The notes under the pieces are model-generated. The model saw nothing but the letters and a program-made list of their open reading frames with translations, did not search any database and had not been told where the DNA came from. A stretch of 36,137 nucleotides of DNA, from positions 1 through 36,137 of the IMG/VR virus record IMGVR_UViG_3300033182_000098. One strand, written 5' to 3'. Positions 15,369 to 22,623 of this stretch are shown here, one piece after another. This stretch comes from a virus. The position numbers were made by a program, and so were the translations under genes. Within the stretch, counting starts at the first letter, position 1. Each line of letters begins with the position of its first letter.

Positions 15369-17367
15369 AATAGTTCGTTAATTCAAATTCAGTTCTTCCG
15401 TCCTTCAAATTCGTAGTCATTGAGTTGATTCTGTGCTTTCTGCCATTGACCACAATTACATCTGACAGCTCAATGCTGATTATCTTACCCACTGGCAATA
15501 CAGCAGACAGCTTAGTCAACCTGTTTCTAGTATTAAACACATTTGCTATGTAGTCTTCGTAGAATCTACTGAATAGCGTTGCTGTAGCGTCTTGATTGGT
15601 AAATTCATTGCGTTCTACTTCAAAATGTATGTTATTAGACGAGTTTGTGTCTATAGTCTTCAGGTTGGTAGGCATATTAAGCGTACTAGAGGTAGTTATC
15701 TCTGACACCTCGCCTAGTTTAACAAAGTTGATGTTTTTTAGGCCTGATTTAGCGTTAATAAAAGTAAGTAACGGTTTACCTAAATAAGCTTCTTCGTTAT
15801 CATCTACAAAGTATCCTACCTGAATACCAGTATCAACAGAAAGGTTATAACTATCTAACAGCTTCTCGTACTTAGCGTGATGGAAGTTAGGTTGTACCTT
15901 ATAAATTTCTCCGTCTAAGTTCTGACCATTGCTATACTCATTACCGCCCCATTCTACTTGTCTAATCTGCTGTAAATGCTGTTTAGCCAGAATGGTATCT
16001 GTATCTGCGTACTTAAAGAATATCTCCTTATATGGCAGAGCTACGTTGATTGAAGACTTATCCACGTCTACATACTTGCTGATATCGTGTTCTGTAGTTT
16101 GATAGTAAGTATCTAGTGGCTGCACATCTATATCTCCATTATCATCTACGTAAGCAACCAGATTAAACATCTTAAATAGACTTGACAAGAAGTCTATAAT
16201 GGTCATCTCTGGTATTTGCTCTTGTATATTGAATCTATAAGTGTCATCAAACAGCTCAGAAGTAAGTGAATAAGTATCTGTCTGAGCGGTTGTAGTCAAG
16301 AACTCTAAACTAACATCGGCCGTAAGTGGCTGTTCGTAGACCATTAGCTGAAATGTAAAGTATGTTCCGCTAGTAATTAGAGAGTTATCTGTAATGATAA
16401 ACTCTTGCTCTCCTTTTACATTAGAGAAACGCTCATATAGTGTGCCGTTTCTGTTGATTATAAGGTCAAAAGGCGTGTTATTATTGCTAGGAGTAACTGT
16501 TAATGTCAATGTATCACCAGCAGACCCTAGCGTAAATGTGCTACCAGTAAAATAAGAATAGCTACCTGTACCAGTAAACGGTATATGAATAGTTGTACCG
16601 CTTGTATCTTCTATCTTTCCTTTCTTTCTGTGACACCACATATACAGATGCTTAATGTCTGTATCTTCAGCAGGGTCAAAGAAGCTACCAGAGGCAAAGT
16701 TAATGTCTGTGTATTGACTCTCTATAGCAGAGATAATCTTATCAAGACGGACTGCATATTTCAGCTCATTGTATTTTACTCCTTGAATCTTGCTGCCTCC
16801 AGAGTATAAATTACCAGACTGCTCAGATTCTCTACCAGAATCATAGTACAGCCTTTGGCTGTGAGTGATTAGTGGTAAGGAATATCCATCAGCAGAGCTG
16901 CCAGCTGCATTTGTAGATGTTAGTTGTTTAAGATTAGCTAATAAGCTGTCTGGGTCGTATTTAAAGTCTATATCAAGGTCATCTAGTGATGGAAGCTTGT
17001 CTTCACCCAGAATCTCCTTTAATTCTACTACACTACCAAAGAAAGTGACTCTATAAGCATACGGCTTATTGTCACGCATATCTACACCATCAAGCTTTAG
17101 CTTTCCGCTTCTAAATGGAAGGAAGTTAAGCTCTATAGTAGCATCTTTTCTAGTTCTAGCATCAAATCCGTTGTCGATGTCGTAGTTATAGTAGTGTTTA
17201 AATAGTTTGTTGTTTGCTTTAGAAGCAGGCACGGTAAATTGTCTACTAAACGTAGTAAACACCTTAGAGATGTCTTTTATGTTCTTAATAGACTGAGTGA
17301 TAGAGACGCTCTCATCATCGAACATCTCTACCCTATCCGTCCCTATGTATAATTGTATAGACTGCAT
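15361..17367 (-). CDS. Large tail protein, hub/baseplate-like
   Basis: 668 residues. The opening (QSIQLYIGTDRVEMFDDESV, then FTTFSRQFTVPASKANNKLF) and the middle (IPEMTIIDFLSSLFKMFNLVAYVDDNGDIDVQPL) look like the tail hub or tail-tip proteins that precede fibre genes in flavobacterial phages. Beta-rich throughout, with few charged helices and no catalytic motif. It begins 1 base after the stop of the preceding tail gene. It probably forms the tail tip with the 334-residue protein. Confidence 0.65.
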   Translation of the reverse strand: MQSIQLYIGTDRVEMFDDESVSITQSIKNIKDISKVFTTFSRQFTVPASKANNKLFKHYYNYDIDNGFDARTRKDATIELNFLPFRSGKLKLDGVDMRDNKPYAYRVTFFGSVVELKEILGEDKLPSLDDLDIDFKYDPDSLLANLKQLTSTNAAGSSADGYSLPLITHSQRLYYDSGRESEQSGNLYSGGSKIQGVKYNELKYAVRLDKIISAIESQYTDINFASGSFFDPAEDTDIKHLYMWCHRKKGKIEDTSGTTIHIPFTGTGSYSYFTGSTFTLGSAGDTLTLTVTPSNNNTPFDLIINRNGTLYERFSNVKGEQEFIITDNSLITSGTYFTFQLMVYEQPLTADVSLEFLTTTAQTDTYSLTSELFDDTYRFNIQEQIPEMTIIDFLSSLFKMFNLVAYVDDNGDIDVQPLDTYYQTTEHDISKYVDVDKSSINVALPYKEIFFKYADTDTILAKQHLQQIRQVEWGGNEYSNGQNLDGEIYKVQPNFHHAKYEKLLDSYNLSVDTGIQVGYFVDDNEEAYLGKPLLTFINAKSGLKNINFVKLGEVSEITTSSTLNMPTNLKTIDTNSSNNIHFEVERNEFTNQDATATLFSRFYEDYIANVFNTRNRLTKLSAVLPVGKIISIELSDVIVVNGRKHRINSMTTNLKDGRTEFELTNYYD

Positions 17368-18372
17368 CTATCGTACGTTTTGAATGGTGTCGTGAGCAAA
17401 GTCGACTTCTAGTGTGTAATTAACCATCTTGTCATTAACAGAAGTCAGCATAGTTAAGCTGCTTGTCTTGACATTGATAGGAATTACATCACTGCCGACA
17501 GTCATCCAAGCTTTCTCTGTTAGCAATAGTTGTTTAATTGGCTCGTTATAGTCTTCAGATACGTTTCCTGTATTCAGGACCATAGATTGACGGCCTTTAA
17601 CATCAAAATCTTTGAACTGGTGAGCTGTAGAGCTGTAAGTTTGATTAGCAATGTCAAGTACGTTTGACTTATAGCCGTCTTTCTGTACAGCAATAGACTC
17701 TATGGATTTACCCATAAAGTAAAGGTCTTGTAAAGCTCCAAACTTGTTTACAAAGGTTACTTTGTAAGTGTCGTATTTAGAGCAGTCCATATATTCTACA
17801 GAGAAGCTGTCATAAGAAGCATCTGAGTTATAATATACTCTAACTTCATCTACAGTCTCTGAGGTAAATGGATAAGCAATTTGACCGCTACTCTGGTTGC
17901 TAGAAACAACAGTGTCTGATTCTAACAAGCTGCCTCCGCTATAATACTTAACTGAACTAACAGCGTTGCTAGATGCGCTAGTATATACTGGTATTCTCAC
18001 CTTCTCTGAAGGCGGAACCCAGATAGTAGTATTGCTGATTAATGCTCTGGTGCTTAAAGAAGGATTAGCACCCTCGTCATAATAACCATATCCATCAAAT
18101 GCAGGGAATGCTGCATCAGAATTAATCTTAACCCAAACAGCAGCACAAGAGTAAGTGCCAGTAAAGCTCTGCTCTATGTAATCTCTAACTAACTCGCTTA
18201 TCTCAAATACAGCTTGGCCGCCAACCGCATCTTTGGTTAGTGTATAAGTGTTAGATGCTGGAGGAGATGTGATATCTCCTGTCCATATCTTTAGATTTAG
18301 TGTTTTAGACCCAGAACCTGTCATCTCATAGTATCTAGGACTTCTTACGTTGGCCTTTATGTTCGTTGCCAT
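17368..18372 (-). CDS. Tail protein, possibly distal tail component
   Basis: 334 residues, beta-rich. Notable stretches: SPRYYEMTGSGSKTLNLKIW near the N-terminus, FEISELVRDYIEQSFTGTYS (about 56-75), and CSKYDTYKVTFVNKFGALQD followed by LYFMGKSIESIAVQKDGYKS in the middle. The C-terminal part contains AWMTVGSDVIPINVKTSSLT. These are the layout and context of a tail-tip protein working with the adjacent 668-residue protein. No family name can be assigned with confidence. Confidence 0.6.
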   Translation of the reverse strand: MATNIKANVRSPRYYEMTGSGSKTLNLKIWTGDITSPPASNTYTLTKDAVGGQAVFEISELVRDYIEQSFTGTYSCAAVWVKINSDAAFPAFDGYGYYDEGANPSLSTRALISNTTIWVPPSEKVRIPVYTSASSNAVSSVKYYSGGSLLESDTVVSSNQSSGQIAYPFTSETVDEVRVYYNSDASYDSFSVEYMDCSKYDTYKVTFVNKFGALQDLYFMGKSIESIAVQKDGYKSNVLDIANQTYSSTAHQFKDFDVKGRQSMVLNTGNVSEDYNEPIKQLLLTEKAWMTVGSDVIPINVKTSSLTMLTSVNDKMVNYTLEVDFAHDTIQNVR

Positions 18373-18373
18373 A

Positions 18374-18874
18374 TTACTGTACTTTTATATTTTTATAAGT
18401 GTTTAGTTTAAGCGTGATAGCCTTGTCGATATCCTTTAATACTAAATCACCTAAGTCGTTAGCTAGTGGTTTAAGTTGTTTCTTAATTACAAATCCAATC
18501 AGGTCTGCTCCTCTATATCTGAAACGCTTGATTGTTCCGTTTCTCTTTATTGTTGCCGCCACAGCAAAAGCAAGCCTTTTTGCATCTTTATCATCTAGGT
18601 CTGGGCGCATTTTAGTCTTAACCCATCTTTCTAATCCGTTGTTGCTAGTAGATGGCTTTTTGCCTCTATAGTCAGATGGAAATAGACCTCTATCTAATCC
18701 CTCAACGTGTTTCTTAGAGGTGATACTAAGTTTTCTTTGACTTGCTCTATACTTAATACTCTTGGCTCCAGAGCCGCTAGCATTTAAGTTCAGGTTGTTC
18801 ATACGAGCAACAAGGGCATTTACAAACCTTTCACCGTACAACTCAAAAAGTGCCTTAATATCTGGTCCTAGCAT
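18374..18874 (-). CDS. Tail completion/neck-like protein
   Basis: 166 residues and strongly basic (pI clearly high: KYRASQRKLSITSKKHVEG, IKRNGTIKRFRYRGADLIGF, VIKKQLKPLANDLGDLVLKD). Helical ends with a basic middle and the size recall HK97 gp10-like tail completion or connector proteins. Position next to the 154-residue gene, a candidate tail terminator, supports a neck role. It overlaps that gene by 7 bases. Confidence 0.5.
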   Translation of the reverse strand: MLGPDIKALFELYGERFVNALVARMNNLNLNASGSGAKSIKYRASQRKLSITSKKHVEGLDRGLFPSDYRGKKPSTSNNGLERWVKTKMRPDLDDKDAKRLAFAVAATIKRNGTIKRFRYRGADLIGFVIKKQLKPLANDLGDLVLKDIDKAITLKLNTYKNIKVQ

Positions 18875-19332
18875 ACTGATATGTTATTAGAGATGTCTAA
18901 TTGAAGGTCTACGGACCAACCAGCTAGCTCATTCTCAAATCTATCTTTGAATGGTTCGCATATTGGCTCACCTACTATCTGGAATCCTTCTCTATATAAG
19001 TCACCTCTACGGAACTCACTAATCAACTCATTAGCAATCTGTAGTTGTGTATTGTAAACATCTACTAGATTGGTATCATCTTGCCTGTTTCCTTCGTCGT
19101 TGCTATTAAAGTCCTTGCTGTAGTCTACTACATCAATGAACAGAAAGCTTAATGTAAGCCTGATAGTATGTTCGGTCATCTGAGCTTCTCCTAATAGGAA
19201 GTGACTTAGTGGGAACATAGTAGTCTTGTTGAGGTCAACTTGACTTATGTCACCAAAGGTTACGGTATTGACTATAGGATTAGCTCTCAGGTTCGTCTTT
19301 ACCTTCTCGATTATGTCGTAAATAGTTGTCAT
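18868..19332 (-). CDS. Tail terminator-like minor tail protein
   Basis: 154 residues. MTTIYDIIEKVKTNLRANPI begins a helix, followed by strands (TIRLTLSFLFIDVVDYS), a long helix with DVYNTQLQIANELISEFRRG, and a closing strand (AGWSVDLQLDISNNISV). Helix-strand layout, length and position just after the tail chaperone pair resemble lambda U/HK97 tail-terminator folds. The start ATG overlaps the stop of the frameshifted chaperone frame (ATGA), which supports that extended product as real. Confidence 0.5.
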   Translation of the reverse strand: MTTIYDIIEKVKTNLRANPIVNTVTFGDISQVDLNKTTMFPLSHFLLGEAQMTEHTIRLTLSFLFIDVVDYSKDFNSNDEGNRQDDTNLVDVYNTQLQIANELISEFRRGDLYREGFQIVGEPICEPFKDRFENELAGWSVDLQLDISNNISVC

Positions 19333-20119
19333 TTATAAGCGTCTTTTATTCTCTTGTTTTCTAAGTCGGTTTTCTCCTTTTCAAAGGACAGCCAGACTAG
19401 GCATTTATGGATGTTAAGCTTTGTAATTTCATCAAATCTTGTGACATCTCCTCCAGCGAGTGCATAAAGTGATTGATACCAACCCCATTTTGCTCCAAAA
19501 ATCTGTTCTCTACTTGCAAACGCTCCTCTGGCTTCATCTCCTTCAGAGAAGAGGCTATCGTATGTTTTGACAATTTCATCCCTAAACGATAAAAAAAAAG
19601 CCTAGCACCGATAGCTACGTTGACAGGAGCATACTTCATATAGCCAGCATACTTATCTGTACCTTGATATTCCTCTATATCATAGAACTCTCCCTTGTGC
19701 TTAGTAATAGGTCTGTATAGAACAGCCATTGCCTTGTGCATATCCTGAAAGTCATTGATATAGTTGTCCAAATCAAAGTACTCACCAGAAGTTAAGTTTT
19801 GCAGGTCTGGATGCAATCCAAACTCTACTTCAACTCCGTTACTGCCTCTGAACCAGAACCGCTTTACAAGTGGCGTCTCTTCAGATAAACACTCTGCTAA
19901 TTTTACTAAAACACTATCAAAGGTGCTTATTGGTAGCTTATAGCTCTCCTTTAGCTCAAGCCCACAGAATATATCAAGAGCTTTAAGATTCAAGAAGTCC
20001 ACCGCTTCTTCTGCATCCTTGTCAATAGAGTCTAATACCTTGATGTACCTCTGGTACTGCTCAAGGGTAATGTCCGACAGACTTGCTGGGACTCTAATCT
20101 GTAACTTTACTTTACTCAT
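19329..20119 (-). CDS. Tail assembly chaperone, -1 frameshift product (GT-like)
   Basis: Ribosomes that slip -1 on the T9 run at 19591-19599 leave the 0 frame after ARLFF and enter a frame that stays open for 87 more residues to the TGA at 19329-19331. The extension reads LSFRDEIVKTYDSLFSEG, FGAKWGWYQSLYALAGGD, VTRFDEITKLNIHKCLVWLS, FEKEKTDLENKRIKDAYK. The WGWYQSLYALAGGD...DEITKLNIH...LSFEKEK pattern is what I know from tail assembly chaperones of Bacteroidetes phages. The fusion is about 263 residues from ATG 20119 (272 from 20146). It would recruit the tape measure, as lambda gpGT does. Alternative: a homopolymer indel in the assembly. Confidence 0.75.
19397..20119 (-). CDS. Tail assembly chaperone, 0-frame product (G-like)
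   Basis: 240 residues from ATG 20119 (MSKVKLQIRVPASLSDITLE); an upstream ATG at 20146 would add 9 residues but looks less natural. The body contains QYQRYIKVLDSIDKDAEEAV, LGLHPDLQNLTSGEYFDLDN (read as EFGLHPDLQ...), VLYRPITKHKGEFYD and APVNVAIGARLFFYRLG. After the T9 run the 0 frame continues for about 64 residues ending MHSLEEMSQDLMKLQSLTSI, which also looks like a selected protein sequence. So about 190 bases appear to be read in two frames. First gene of the virion operon. Confidence 0.75.
   Translation of the reverse strand: MSKVKLQIRVPASLSDITLEQYQRYIKVLDSIDKDAEEAVDFLNLKALDIFCGLELKESYKLPISTFDSVLVKLAECLSEETPLVKRFWFRGSNGVEVEFGLHPDLQNLTSGEYFDLDNYINDFQDMHKAMAVLYRPITKHKGEFYDIEEYQGTDKYAGYMKYAPVNVAIGARLFFYRLGMKLSKHTIASSLKEMKPEERLQVENRFLEQNGVGINHFMHSLEEMSQDLMKLQSLTSINA
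19591..19599 (-). other. Programmed -1 frameshift slippery run (T9)
   Basis: Minus-strand RNA reads C-UUUUUUUUU-A in the 0 frame as CUU UUU UUU UAU. This contains the canonical U UUU UUU heptamer. Slipping back one base continues UUA UCG UUU AGG into the extended chaperone frame. It lies at codons 183-186 counted from 20146. Confidence 0.75.
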
Positions 20120-20184
20120 ATTCGTTTTACTCGTAGTCCATTTCATTGCCTACAAATAGATAACCTTTATTTGCCGTTTTGTAC

Positions 20185-20214
20185 CACTATAAGTTTTTCT
20201 TATGGCACTATAAG
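20185..20214. repeat. Direct repeat CACTATAAG, 21-bp spacing (operator candidate)
   Basis: CACTATAAG occurs at 20185-20193 and again at 20206-20214, exactly 21 bp apart (two helical turns). Between them is ATAAG/CTTAT dyad symmetry. They sit in the 288-base region separating the leftward virion operon from the rightward GIY-YIG gene, where a regulator could bind. A weak TTATCTTTATG sequence at 20247-20257 resembles a Bacteroidetes -7 element for rightward transcription. Nothing else gene-like is seen in 20147-20434. Confidence 0.4.
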
Positions 20215-20434
20215 AATTATTGATGAACACTATTGGTGTCTTTTGGTTATCTTTATGTAATAAATCTTCCCTGCAATAGTAATTGCTAAAACACGCCAGA
20301 GTGAGCCGAGTGGGTAAGGCTTGGGAGTTTGGTCAACGATGACCCAGTTATCTCAATAATGTCTGGTAGGAGAGACTCTTCCGCAAAACGTGACAAGCGT
20401 TATAAGGGAGAGGTGTATAAAGTTATCAACAGTT

Positions 20435-20884
20435 ATGAAGCATACTAAAGCAAGAAGAGTAGGTAAGAAGAAGTTTAACCAGATACTTAATGACGAAATC
20501 AACAAGATAGAAGCGCACAGACCCAACAGGGTCAAGCGCAACGGCAAGGAAATCAAGCCAGAACTACAGCAGGAGTACATACAAGACAAAGAAGAACTGT
20601 CTGCCACAGCAAAACCTTCTACTAAACCAATCAGCAAGTCTGGAACACTCAAAGTAGCTTACTTCAATAAACCTTGCATTTACTTACTGTATAAAGCCAA
20701 CAAGATAGTCTATGTAGGTCAAACAGAATGTCTGGCTCGCAGAATAGCCGAACACTTAAACACAGACAAAGACTTCGACTCCTTCGTTGTTCACTCTTTC
20801 ATAGACAGTCAGTACATCAGACTAAAGAAAGAAGAAATACTCATCCGCAAGTACAAGCCTAAGTACAACACTACTCATAAGTGA
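20435..20884 (+). CDS. GIY-YIG endonuclease (homing-type), only plus-strand gene
   Basis: 149 residues from ATG 20435 (MKHTKARRVGKKKFNQILND); a GTG at 20390 could add 15 residues. The N-terminal 70 residues are highly basic and helical. From about residue 75 comes a GIY-YIG nuclease domain: KPCIYLLYKANKIVYVGQTE gives the variant IYLL-x9-VYVG pair, followed by the catalytic Arg of LARRIAEHL and the Glu/Lys of RLKKEEILIRKYKPKYNTTH. Stand-alone GIY-YIG enzymes in phages are usually homing endonucleases that spread themselves or nearby DNA. Opposite strand to all other genes, at the edge of the G+C-rich island and directly followed by a tandem repeat. Confidence 0.85.
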   Translation: MKHTKARRVGKKKFNQILNDEINKIEAHRPNRVKRNGKEIKPELQQEYIQDKEELSATAKPSTKPISKSGTLKVAYFNKPCIYLLYKANKIVYVGQTECLARRIAEHLNTDKDFDSFVVHSFIDSQYIRLKKEEILIRKYKPKYNTTHK

Positions 20885-20982
20885 TTGAAATCATCGAAAT
20901 GGGTTACTAACACTCCACCGACCTCGATTTACGTTGAATTCATCGAAATGAGTTACTAACACTAGGCCGACCTCGATTTACG
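20885..20982. repeat. Tandem direct repeat, 2 x 49 bp
   Basis: Two 49-bp units (20885-20933 and 20934-20982) share 44 of 49 positions, including TTACTAACACT and CGACCTCGATTTACG. The array begins on the base after the stop codon of the GIY-YIG gene and ends where the CCWGG-rich DNA begins. It may be a scar of insertion, a nuclease target or a binding site. No coding frame is credible here. Confidence 0.9.
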
Positions 20983-21299
20983 TTCCCACTACCTGGAGCG
21001 GTCCCCAGGACGACCCAGAAGGACCACCAGGACCACCAGGACCACCAGGGCGACCAGGGCAACCACCAGGACCAGGACGAACCCAGAACCTGGAGCAATT
21101 GTGAAGGCCCCCCAGGCCTGAACCTGGAGCCTGGTAAATTGGCTTGAGATTGTTACCCCCAGGACTTATCCCAATACTAAGCCCCAGGAACTTAGAAAAA
21201 ACCTAGGACCTTATTTAAGGCACTTTTTAGGCCTTCTCCTGGACGTTCTCCTGGTCCTTGGTATAAGTACCCCAGTTAATAGGAGAAACGCCCGCAAAT
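20983..21299. other. G+C-rich, CCWGG-dense non-coding stretch
   Basis: About 317 bases without a credible gene. CCAGG or CCTGG occurs about 16 times here. Around 21026-21052 the 9-base unit GGACCACCA is repeated, which in one plus frame reads like collagen (Gly-Pro-Pro), but that frame has no start codon. The same CCWGG density continues through the following genes, so it acts at the DNA level and is not a protein effect. Confidence 0.7.
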
Positions 21300-21338
21300 A
21301 AAAAAACCTAGTAACCAGGGCGGGTCCCAGTCACTAGG
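21300..21338 (-). terminator. Rho-independent terminator (distal of two)
   Basis: Minus-strand RNA forms a 13-bp stem CCTAGTGACTGGG/CCTGGTTACTAGG (with three G-U pairs) and a short loop, followed by seven U. The G-U pairs form only in the minus-strand transcript, which fixes its direction. Second terminator after the metallopeptidase gene. Confidence 0.85.
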
Positions 21339-21347
21339 TAAAGGACA

Positions 21348-21377
21348 AAAATAAACCCCCACGTTTCCGCAGGGGTT
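21348..21377 (-). terminator. Rho-independent terminator (proximal of two)
   Basis: Minus-strand stem AACCCCTGCG/CGTGGGGGTT (10 pairs, two G-U) closed by a GAAA tetraloop, followed by TATTTTTG. Located 25 bases after the stop of the metallopeptidase gene. Confidence 0.85.
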
Positions 21378-21402
21378 CGAGTGCCTCCAGGAGGTCCAGG
21401 GA

Positions 21403-22374
21403 TTAGATTTCCCAGGAGTTCACATCGTCCAGGGTATAAGCCCCGCAACTGGAGCAGTAGTGGCCCCACGCGTCCTCCAACATCTTAAGGCCCCCGCACT
21501 TATCGCAGGACTTAGGTTCGGCCTCCTCCTCTGGTGCGTCCGTTGACCAGTTCGCAGGCGTGAGCCCGTTCCAGTAGTACCCACCATAAACGGGCGTGTA
21601 CTGGGCGCGCTTGTGCGTGTGCTTGTACTTATTAAGGCCCAGGGCCTGGATTGCCTCCAGGTTGAACCTCAACGTCGCCTCCAGTTCGCGCACGTCTATA
21701 AACTCCCCGCTTGTGTGCGGGTCGTAATAACTGCAAGCAATATTGAGTGCGCTAATATTAAGCCCGCGGGTGGCCAACTTATAAACGTCCGTTAACCCTC
21801 CGTTATCACACCAGGCGCGCCCGTACTTTGGGACCAGGTGTTGGATAACGTCCTGGAACTCCTGGGACGCTACCTCCAGAGAACAGATTGTACGCGCTAA
21901 GTCAACCGACCCCCTGCGGTCGTTTTGTAGCAAATAACCCACGTCCTGGAACCAGTCCAGGGAGCAGGCCCCAGAACCTTCGCACCCTACCTCCTCATCA
22001 ACGAAAAAAACCGCCTTCGCCTGGTTAAGGTGCGCCAATACCTGGACCGCAATATAAATACCGCACTTATCGTCCCCGCCAATACCTGTAAACTGCATTT
22101 TTACGGGATTGACCGCAAACGCTTTACCGCCCGCCTCGAGTACCTGGTACTGGTCCTCTGGGAGAATATCGTGTACGGAGTCCAGGTGCGCAACTGCGCA
22201 GGGGTGGGATTGCCCCTCCTGGAGGTGTCCTTTGGTTGCGAAAACGTTTCCGAACTGGTCGACCTCAACCGAGGCCCCCGCGCGTTCGCATAAGTCGATA
22301 ACTAATAGTTGCATATCGGTTTGCTCATAAGATACCGACTGAGTATTAAGTATTTTAAAAAGTGTCGAGTTCAT
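21403..22374 (-). CDS. M20/M42-type zinc metallopeptidase with C-terminal zinc ribbon
   Basis: 323 residues. The di-zinc peptidase ligand pattern is complete: VAHLDSVHD (H63, D65), TGIGGDDKCGIYIAV (bridging D101), FVDEEVGCEGSG (catalytic E127, ligand E128), LLQNDRRGSVD (D152) and YYDPHTSGEFIDV (H220). A C-terminal zinc ribbon follows at about 290-312 (CDKCGG...YCSSCGAY). These enzymes hydrolyse peptides or other amide bonds in the cytoplasm. The substrate cannot be told. It is the last gene of the island operon, 4 bases after the membrane protein gene. Such peptidases occur sporadically in large phages. Base use is unlike the rest of the genome. Confidence 0.85.
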   Translation of the reverse strand: MNSTLFKILNTQSVSYEQTDMQLLVIDLCERAGASVEVDQFGNVFATKGHLQEGQSHPCAVAHLDSVHDILPEDQYQVLEAGGKAFAVNPVKMQFTGIGGDDKCGIYIAVQVLAHLNQAKAVFFVDEEVGCEGSGACSLDWFQDVGYLLQNDRRGSVDLARTICSLEVASQEFQDVIQHLVPKYGRAWCDNGGLTDVYKLATRGLNISALNIACSYYDPHTSGEFIDVRELEATLRFNLEAIQALGLNKYKHTHKRAQYTPVYGGYYWNGLTPANWSTDAPEEEAEPKSCDKCGGLKMLEDAWGHYCSSCGAYTLDDVNSWEI

Positions 22375-22378
22375 AAGA

Positions 22379-22600
22379 TTATAAATTAAGGTTTTTAATA
22401 AGATTAACCGCGTAACGTACCGCGACCAGTTCCAGGATTAGAACTGGGGTCCCCAGGGCGAACCTAAGGACGTTTTTAATAGCGTCCGAGGTGTTGGGAT
22501 TGGAAACCAGTTCCAGGCACTCCAGGAGGCCGTAAACAACCGACCCGCTCAGGTAGGTAAAAATTAGGATTGATAAGATTGTAAAAATTGAACGTTTCAT
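22379..22600 (-). CDS. Small two-pass membrane protein of the island
   Basis: 73 residues. Hydrophobic segments at about 5-27 (IFTILSILIFTYLSGSVVYG) and 46-66 (FALGTPVLILELVAVRYAV) joined by a short polar loop, with a basic start (MKRS). It lies between the peptidase and the 398-residue gene in the same direction, with gaps of 4 and 23 bases. Not recognised; a holin is possible by shape, but the gene is far from the lysis cassette. Confidence 0.65.
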   Translation of the reverse strand: MKRSIFTILSILIFTYLSGSVVYGLLECLELVSNPNTSDAIKNVLRFALGTPVLILELVAVRYAVNLIKNLNL

Positions 22601-22623
22601 ATTGAATAAATTAAGATTAGTAA

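Noticed and set aside
20300-20375. tRNA-like sequence (GCCGAGTGGGTAAGGC followed by GGTCA/TGACC hairpin)
   Set aside because: It resembles a D-arm of Leu/Ser tRNAs, but there is no T-arm GGTTC, no matching acceptor stem and no credible anticodon stem. Possibly a degraded fragment.
21005-21110. Plus-strand collagen-like frame (Gly-Pro-Pro repeats)
   Set aside because: No ATG, GTG or TTG lies between the upstream stop and the repeats, the frame is short, and the same DNA repeats read as low complexity in other frames. Explained by CCWGG and GGACCACCA repetition.
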